Shown piece after piece: positions 41,283 through 42,263 of a stretch of DNA of 42,263 nt. Origin of the DNA: JAWOFN01 sp046497505 [NCBI: bacterium] (GTDB lineage Bacteria; Blakebacterota; Blakebacteria; Blakebacterales); NCBI GenBank assembly GCA_046497505.1, contig JAWOFN010000016.1:1-42263 (forward strand), written 5' to 3'. The notes under the pieces are model-generated. The model worked only from the letters and a program-made list of their open reading frames with translations, was not told the origin of the DNA and searched no databases. The first letter of the stretch is position 1. The number at the start of each line of letters is the position of its first letter. Made by a program: the position numbers and the translations under genes.

Positions 41283-42257
41283 CTAACGGAAGAGCAGGCT
41301 GCAGGGAAGCTGGTCCCATGAGTCGAGGTCCGCCACCAGCTCCTCCATCTGGAGGAGGCGCTCGGAAGAGGAGTGCACCTCCCAGCGGAGAGGATATCCG
41401 CCCTTCATCTCGGGCTCCCGTCTCAGCAGGAACCGCCAGTCCTCCACCGTCTCGACCTCGGTTTCCGAGGCGTCCACGCGACCGGATACAGGACGGACCT
41501 CGACGGTGTTCAGGGCCCCGGCGAAGTGACGGGTCAGTCCTTCGACATACTCCAGGGGGTTCTGGCTTCGGAGGCGCGCTCCGATGATCTCATCGCGGAA
41601 GTCGGGGGCCACGAGGTGGCCGTCACTCACGTATCCCCAGATCTCGTGGATCCCCTCCGGGGTGTGGCGGAGCTGGTCAAGAGTCTCCTCGTCCGGCTCG
41701 GGGATGTAGACCTCTATCTGGTGGTCCTGACTCTGCAATAGACATACGCCCAGCGTGAGGGCGCTGGCGGTGACCACATCGATGGGGGCGTCCACCTCTC
41801 TGGGCACGACCGTCGTGCCCTGGTCGGGGACCCGCCACTGCTCGGGGACCCACTCCCCGAACTCGGGTGCGAGCCACACACCCAGTCGGTTCGTGATCCG
41901 TTCGAAATACGGGAGGGTGGTGGGTGCATAACGACCGGCCGCCCGCATCCCGACGGAGAGCACGAGCCCGCCGCCCAGGATCCAGGGGACGGTGACGGCA
42001 TAGATCAGGGGTTCCACCACGCCCCGAGCGACCCAGTAGAAGATCCGGGGCTTCATATAGGCCCCGCAGCGTCCGCACCGCCAGGAGGCTTTGCGGAAGG
42101 GGAGGCGGCAGCTCCGGCAGGTCTTCGACTTCGCGTCTTCCCGGGGGAGCGGGTCGTACCGCAGGATCCGGGCACGCAGTTTGGCCATACCGATGAGGAG
42201 GAGGGCGAGCAGCCCCCAGGCGACGATGAAGAGGATTACGACGAGTACCGGGTGCAC
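41283..42257 (-). CDS. hypothetical zinc-ribbon membrane protein
   Basis: A frame of 324 residues reaching almost to the window edge; GTG 42257 is the first start visible, and a start outside is possible. TM1 (VLVVILFIVAWGLLALLLIG) is followed by a cytosolic zinc ribbon CRSC ... CGRCG, then a hydrophobic segment (IYAVTVPWILGGGLVLSVG) and a large soluble C-terminal domain (about 200 residues) with no family I know. It contains DVVTASALTLGVCLLQSQ, EEIWGYV-like and a Trp/Glu-rich ending. The gene stands upstream of the TlpA-like gene on the same strand, with about 70 bp between. Confidence 0.65.
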   Translation of the reverse strand: MHPVLVVILFIVAWGLLALLLIGMAKLRARILRYDPLPREDAKSKTCRSCRLPFRKASWRCGRCGAYMKPRIFYWVARGVVEPLIYAVTVPWILGGGLVLSVGMRAAGRYAPTTLPYFERITNRLGVWLAPEFGEWVPEQWRVPDQGTTVVPREVDAPIDVVTASALTLGVCLLQSQDHQIEVYIPEPDEETLDQLRHTPEGIHEIWGYVSDGHLVAPDFRDEIIGARLRSQNPLEYVEGLTRHFAGALNTVEVRPVSGRVDASETEVETVEDWRFLLRREPEMKGGYPLRWEVHSSSERLLQMEELVADLDSWDQLPCSLLFR

Positions 42258-42263
42258 ACCGAC

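Overview
The window is GC-rich bacterial chromosome. No phage, plasmid or transposase gene was recognised. The core genes (dnaX-ybaB-recR, recA-recX-alaS, rng-rplU-rpmA-mdh) and a bacterial geranylgeranylglyceryl-phosphate synthase suggest a member of the FCB superphylum (for example Gemmatimonadota, Latescibacterota or Krumholzibacteriota). That placement is an inference from gene content; no 16S or phylogenetic evidence is in the window.

Region 1 (about 0.1-0.6 kb) holds two abutting gene fragments, a sulfatase C-terminus and a methyltransferase C-terminus. Region 2 (0.6-6.9 kb) is a compact envelope/metal-stress island: a His/Cys-rich membrane protein, two SHOCT-domain mini-proteins, an OmpR-type response regulator with its sensor kinase, a Spy/CpxP-like Met-rich periplasmic protein, a YHS mini-protein, an extremely Met/Gln-rich secreted protein and a putative outer-membrane barrel. 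Five promoters in this island carry three TTCAY boxes spaced exactly 11 bp, 15-16 nt before a -10-like hexamer, in both orientations. This looks like the operator of the local response regulator.

Region 3 (7-24 kb) is accessory and partly decayed. Intact genes include a KamA-like radical SAM enzyme, a NUDIX hydrolase, a beta-propeller lipoprotein, gnd-zwf-pgl (oxidative pentose phosphate pathway), a flavoprotein disulfide reductase and a TauE/SafE permease. Between them lie remnants of chrA, an FMN reductase, two DsrE-type genes and a truncated rdhA. Two systems stand out. The first is a deiodinase-family gene whose active-site codon is TGA, followed by a perfect 8-bp hairpin with a GGC loop at bSECIS distance; the same gene carries an in-frame TAG after its signal peptide. 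The second is an rdhA-rdhB-rdhC organohalide-respiration-like operon in which the Tat leader of RdhA is out of frame by one base. Both are families capable of reductive dehalogenation.

Region 4 (24-42 kb) is conserved housekeeping sequence with intact, often 4-bp-overlapping genes: tRNA-Ser(GGA), SRP RNA, dnaX-ybaB-recR-pgsA-pgpA-cinA-thpR, recA-recX-alaS, a GGGP synthase, rng, rplU-rpmA and mdh. Convergent to mdh lie a TPR protein with a striking Asp/Trp tail, a TlpA-like protein lacking its first active-site Cys, and a zinc-ribbon membrane protein. The intact reading frames here argue that the frameshifts in region 3 are not simply poor sequence quality.
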